Assembly (NCBI GenBank): GCA_023253495.1
Contig: JALRGF010000026.1
Location: forward strand, 1 to 9,017
DNA from: Verrucomicrobiales bacterium
GTDB lineage: Bacteria; Verrucomicrobiota; Verrucomicrobiia; Verrucomicrobiales; V1-33
Direction of reading: 5' to 3'
Length of the DNA stretch: 9,017 bases
Shown here: one piece after another, positions 7,404 through 9,017 of the stretch
Layout of the letters: each line of letters opens with the position of its first letter
Position numbering within the stretch: the first letter of the stretch is position 1
Translations under genes and position numbers: made by a program
The notes under the pieces: generated by a model
The model's database searches: none
What the model saw: the letters and a program-made list of their open reading frames with translations, nothing else
Told to the model about the DNA's origin: nothing

Positions 7404-7444
7404 CCTCCCGGTTGGGATTCCCTGGGAATGGAAAAACCGGGAGG
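7404..7444 (+). terminator. Long nested hairpin, candidate transcript end or mRNA-stability element
   Basis: CCTCCCGGTT (7404-7413) pairs perfectly with AACCGGGAGG (7435-7444), a 10-bp stem. Inside it, ATTCCC (7417-7422) and GGGAAT (7424-7429) form a second near-perfect dyad. The position right after the last gene of the operon suggests a terminator, but neither strand shows a T-run after the stem, so a factor-dependent end, a 3' stabilizing structure or a repeated palindromic element are equally possible. Confidence 0.4.
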
Positions 7445-7531
7445 CGGAATCCACCCCGAGCGCCACAAGAACGGTGACAGGAGAGCGGAACACACACTTG
7501 TTTTGAAGCAGGCGGTTGCCGCTTCCACGCC

Positions 7532-7563
7532 AGCACCGCTGGACAGGAGCACCGCTGGACAGG
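7532..7563 (+). repeat. Perfect 16-bp tandem duplication
   Basis: AGCACCGCTGGACAGG occurs twice back to back (7532-7547 and 7548-7563) with no mismatch, in non-coding DNA upstream of the GloVer gene. It may be a recent slippage duplication or a pair of regulator sites on the same helix face region. Confidence 0.85.
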
Positions 7564-7656
7564 TACCCTGTTTCACCCTGTGGCTCCCAAAGCTCCGGCC
7601 TTTGCCCGCTCACGGCTTTTGCCCTGTCGACCGGGAACCCGTGCGGATCCGGTTGC

Positions 7657-7666
7657 GGAGGTGATT
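7657..7666 (+). promoter_or_regulatory. Strong Shine-Dalgarno sequence upstream of the GloVer gene
   Basis: GGAGGTGATT matches nearly the full anti-Shine-Dalgarno complement of 16S rRNA. It is about 41 bases before the ATG at 7708, too far for that start. A CTG at 7669, in frame with the GloVer protein, lies 7 bases after GGAGG, the ideal distance, and would add 13 residues. Either a rare CTG start is used or the match is fortuitous. Confidence 0.4.
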
Positions 7667-7707
7667 CTCTGGTTGCTTCTGAAGGCCGCGTGTTCCCGAC
7701 TGTGCCC

Positions 7708-9017
7708 ATGTGGTCATTGCGTCTCGCCTGCTGCGTCCGGATCTCTCTGGCCTGGGTGGTGGCGTTTTCAGTTTTGCCCGTGGTGGTGGCGGCGCCGGCG
7801 TTCCGGGTGGTGCATCATTTCGGGGATCCGGATGTCACCGGGGTGTTGCCGCAGAGCGGGCTGACCGAGGGGGTGGACGGCCGGCTTTATGGTGTGTGTT
7901 TCCGGGGCGGGCGGTTTAATGGGGGTGTGCTGTATGCGGTGCGCAAAGACGGGGGCGGCTATGGGGCGGTGCATCATTTTGGGGCTGCCGGCCAGCCGGC
8001 CCATCCTTCGGGACGGCTGACCGCGGCGTCGGACGGCCGGCTTTACGGCACGACCTTTCGGAACGGGGATGTCGACCGTGGCGCGGTGTATTCCTTTGAT
8101 CCGGCGACGGGGAAATTCCAGCTCGTCAAGGCGCTGGAGGGAGCGCCGACGCTGCTCGGCAAGACCGGGGTGATCGAAGGGCGCGACGGCCTGCTCTACG
8201 GGCTGGCCGATGGCGATGTGGCCACGCGCAGCGTCGTTTTCCGGGTCGCCAAGGACGGCAGCGGGTACCGGATTCTGAAGACACTGGCTGCCGGGGCGAA
8301 TGGTTTTCTGCGGCACGTCGGGCCGCTGCACGAGGCGGGCGATGGCTTGCTGTACGGGGTTTTTGCCAACGGCGGGGTTCACGACCGGGGGGTTCTTTTC
8401 CGCATCGGGAAGGACGGCAGCGGTTACCAGGTGCTGCGGGACTTCGGTCCATCGTTCAACGAACCCTTCGCGCCTTCCGGCGGGGTGATGCAGGCGGGTG
8501 ACGGGCGGTTGTACGGGTTGTTGTCGTCGGGTTCGAGCCCGACCGACAGCGGGGTGGAGGGCGGGATTTACCGCGTGATGCCGGACGGATCGGGATATGA
8601 AGTGATTCACTATGCTGATTACCGGACCCGCCGGCTCCGCGGGGAATTGATCGAAGGGCCGGACGGCCGGCTGTACGGAGCGGGCAACCAGGTCTCGCCG
8701 GAAGTTCCGGGGTTGTTTGCTCTCAACAAAGATGGCAGCGGGTTCGGCACGGTGAATACCGACCGCCTGCCGTTCCCGCCGGCCTTCACGCCGCTGCTGG
8801 CCAGCGACGGATTGATTTATGGAATCGGTGCGAGTGAAGGCAGCGAGTACGGTCTGGTTTTTTCGGTGCCGCCCGCCGGTGGTCCGGGCACTCCCTTGCG
8901 GTTGATTTCGCCGACCGGCGGGGTGCCGGTCGGGCCGCGGTCGCTGATGGATGCGGGCGACCGGTGGCTGTACGGGCTGACCACGGCGGGGAACGGATCA
9001 CATGAGTTTTTTTACAA
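7708..9017 (+). CDS. Secreted GloVer-repeat beta-propeller protein, truncated at window edge
   Basis: The frame is open from the ATG at 7708 to the last base (436 full codons), so the C-terminus is missing. An N-terminal signal peptide is clear: Arg5 and Arg11, a hydrophobic core about residues 12-28 and a cut likely after Ala29 or near it. The rest is built from eight repeats with the core D-G-x-L-Y-G starting at residues 57, 109, 160, 212, 265, 319, 367 and 418, spaced 48-54 residues. Most units also carry a K-D-G-S-G-Y/F turn. This is the pattern of the GloVer tandem repeat (TIGR03803), thought to form a propeller on exported proteins, often followed by a surface anchor or sorting tail such as PEP-CTERM; the tail here would be beyond the window. 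The function of the family is unknown. The eighth unit (DRWLYG) is degenerate. In-frame GTG codons at 7690 and 7702 and a CTG at 7669 are alternative starts. Confidence 0.87.
   Translation, partial: MWSLRLACCVRISLAWVVAFSVLPVVVAAPAFRVVHHFGDPDVTGVLPQSGLTEGVDGRLYGVCFRGGRFNGGVLYAVRKDGGGYGAVHHFGAAGQPAHPSGRLTAASDGRLYGTTFRNGDVDRGAVYSFDPATGKFQLVKALEGAPTLLGKTGVIEGRDGLLYGLADGDVATRSVVFRVAKDGSGYRILKTLAAGANGFLRHVGPLHEAGDGLLYGVFANGGVHDRGVLFRIGKDGSGYQVLRDFGPSFNEPFAPSGGVMQAGDGRLYGLLSSGSSPTDSGVEGGIYRVMPDGSGYEVIHYADYRTRRLRGELIEGPDGRLYGAGNQVSPEVPGLFALNKDGSGFGTVNTDRLPFPPAFTPLLASDGLIYGIGASEGSEYGLVFSVPPAGGPGTPLRLISPTGGVPVGPRSLMDAGDRWLYGLTTAGNGSHEFFY

Larger units (their letters stand above)
7356..7707 (+). other. 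Non-coding stretch between the aldo/keto reductase-like and GloVer genes
   Basis: No convincing gene is seen on either strand in these roughly 350 bases; the open frames that cross it have no family features. It holds two hairpins just after the aldo/keto reductase-like gene (7377-7400 and 7404-7444), a small GCGG/CCGC dyad around 7512-7522, a perfect 16-bp tandem duplication (7532-7563) and a strong Shine-Dalgarno sequence (7657-7666). A promoter for the downstream gene is expected here, but no clear -35/-10 pair was found. Confidence 0.6.

Noticed and set aside
6726..7709. Minus-strand open frame of 327 codons overlapping the aldo/keto reductase-like gene and the following non-coding DNA
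   Set aside because: Most of it is antisense to a well-supported gene, and the part in the non-coding stretch shows no recognisable domain.
7768..8610. Minus-strand open frame of 280 codons
   Set aside because: It is antisense to the GloVer repeat gene; its own apparent repeats mirror the propeller repeats on the plus strand.
1..9017. CRISPR array, tRNA or rRNA gene, insertion sequence, prophage or toxin-antitoxin genes
   Set aside because: No regularly spaced direct repeats of CRISPR type, no tRNA-like cloverleaf, no transposase or integrase motifs and no terminal inverted repeats were seen.

Overview
This high-GC window most likely comes from a member of the Verrucomicrobiota (PVC superphylum). 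Three things point there: a PEP-CTERM surface protein, a giant secreted protein built on the Pirellula/Verrucomicrobium-type dehydrogenase-like propeller plus HEAT repeats plus heme c architecture, and a protein made of GloVer (Gloeobacter/Verrucomicrobium) propeller repeats. Lineage below phylum cannot be fixed from the sequence. All assignments come from reading the translations and from memory of the families; no search was run.

Layout. Positions 113-1024 (minus strand) encode a 303-residue exported protein ending in a PEP-CTERM sorting signal. It diverges from the next gene across a control region (1025-1208) that holds a perfect 15-bp dyad. Positions 1209-6176 (plus) encode a 1655-residue secreted multidomain protein: a neutral-ceramidase-like metallohydrolase domain, a PVC-type dehydrogenase-like propeller, a HEAT-like helical region, a c-type cytochrome domain with one CXXCH, and a C-terminal beta-rich domain. 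Only 42 bases later, 6219-7355 (plus) encodes an aldo/keto reductase-fold protein that lacks two of the four usual catalytic residues. A non-coding stretch of about 350 bases (7356-7707) follows, with two strong hairpins, a perfect 16-bp tandem duplication and a near-perfect Shine-Dalgarno sequence. From 7708 to the window edge an open, truncated gene encodes a secreted beta-propeller with eight regularly spaced DG-x-LYG repeats.

How the genes may work together (inference): the giant protein and the aldo/keto reductase-like protein look like a two-gene operon. The first would act outside the cytoplasmic membrane, joining a zinc-dependent hydrolase-like domain to a putative oxidizing propeller and a heme that could take the electrons. 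The second would process a product in the cytoplasm. The substrate is unknown. The hydrolase-like domain keeps the expected zinc ligands but has Asn where ceramidases have the serine nucleophile, so ceramide is not a safe guess.

The points most worth a second look are this fusion and its operon partner, a 7-bp tandem repeat near the 3' end of the giant gene whose contraction by one unit would create a classic ATGA overlap with the downstream gene, the non-canonical catalytic residues in both enzymes, and the dyad in the divergent promoter region.
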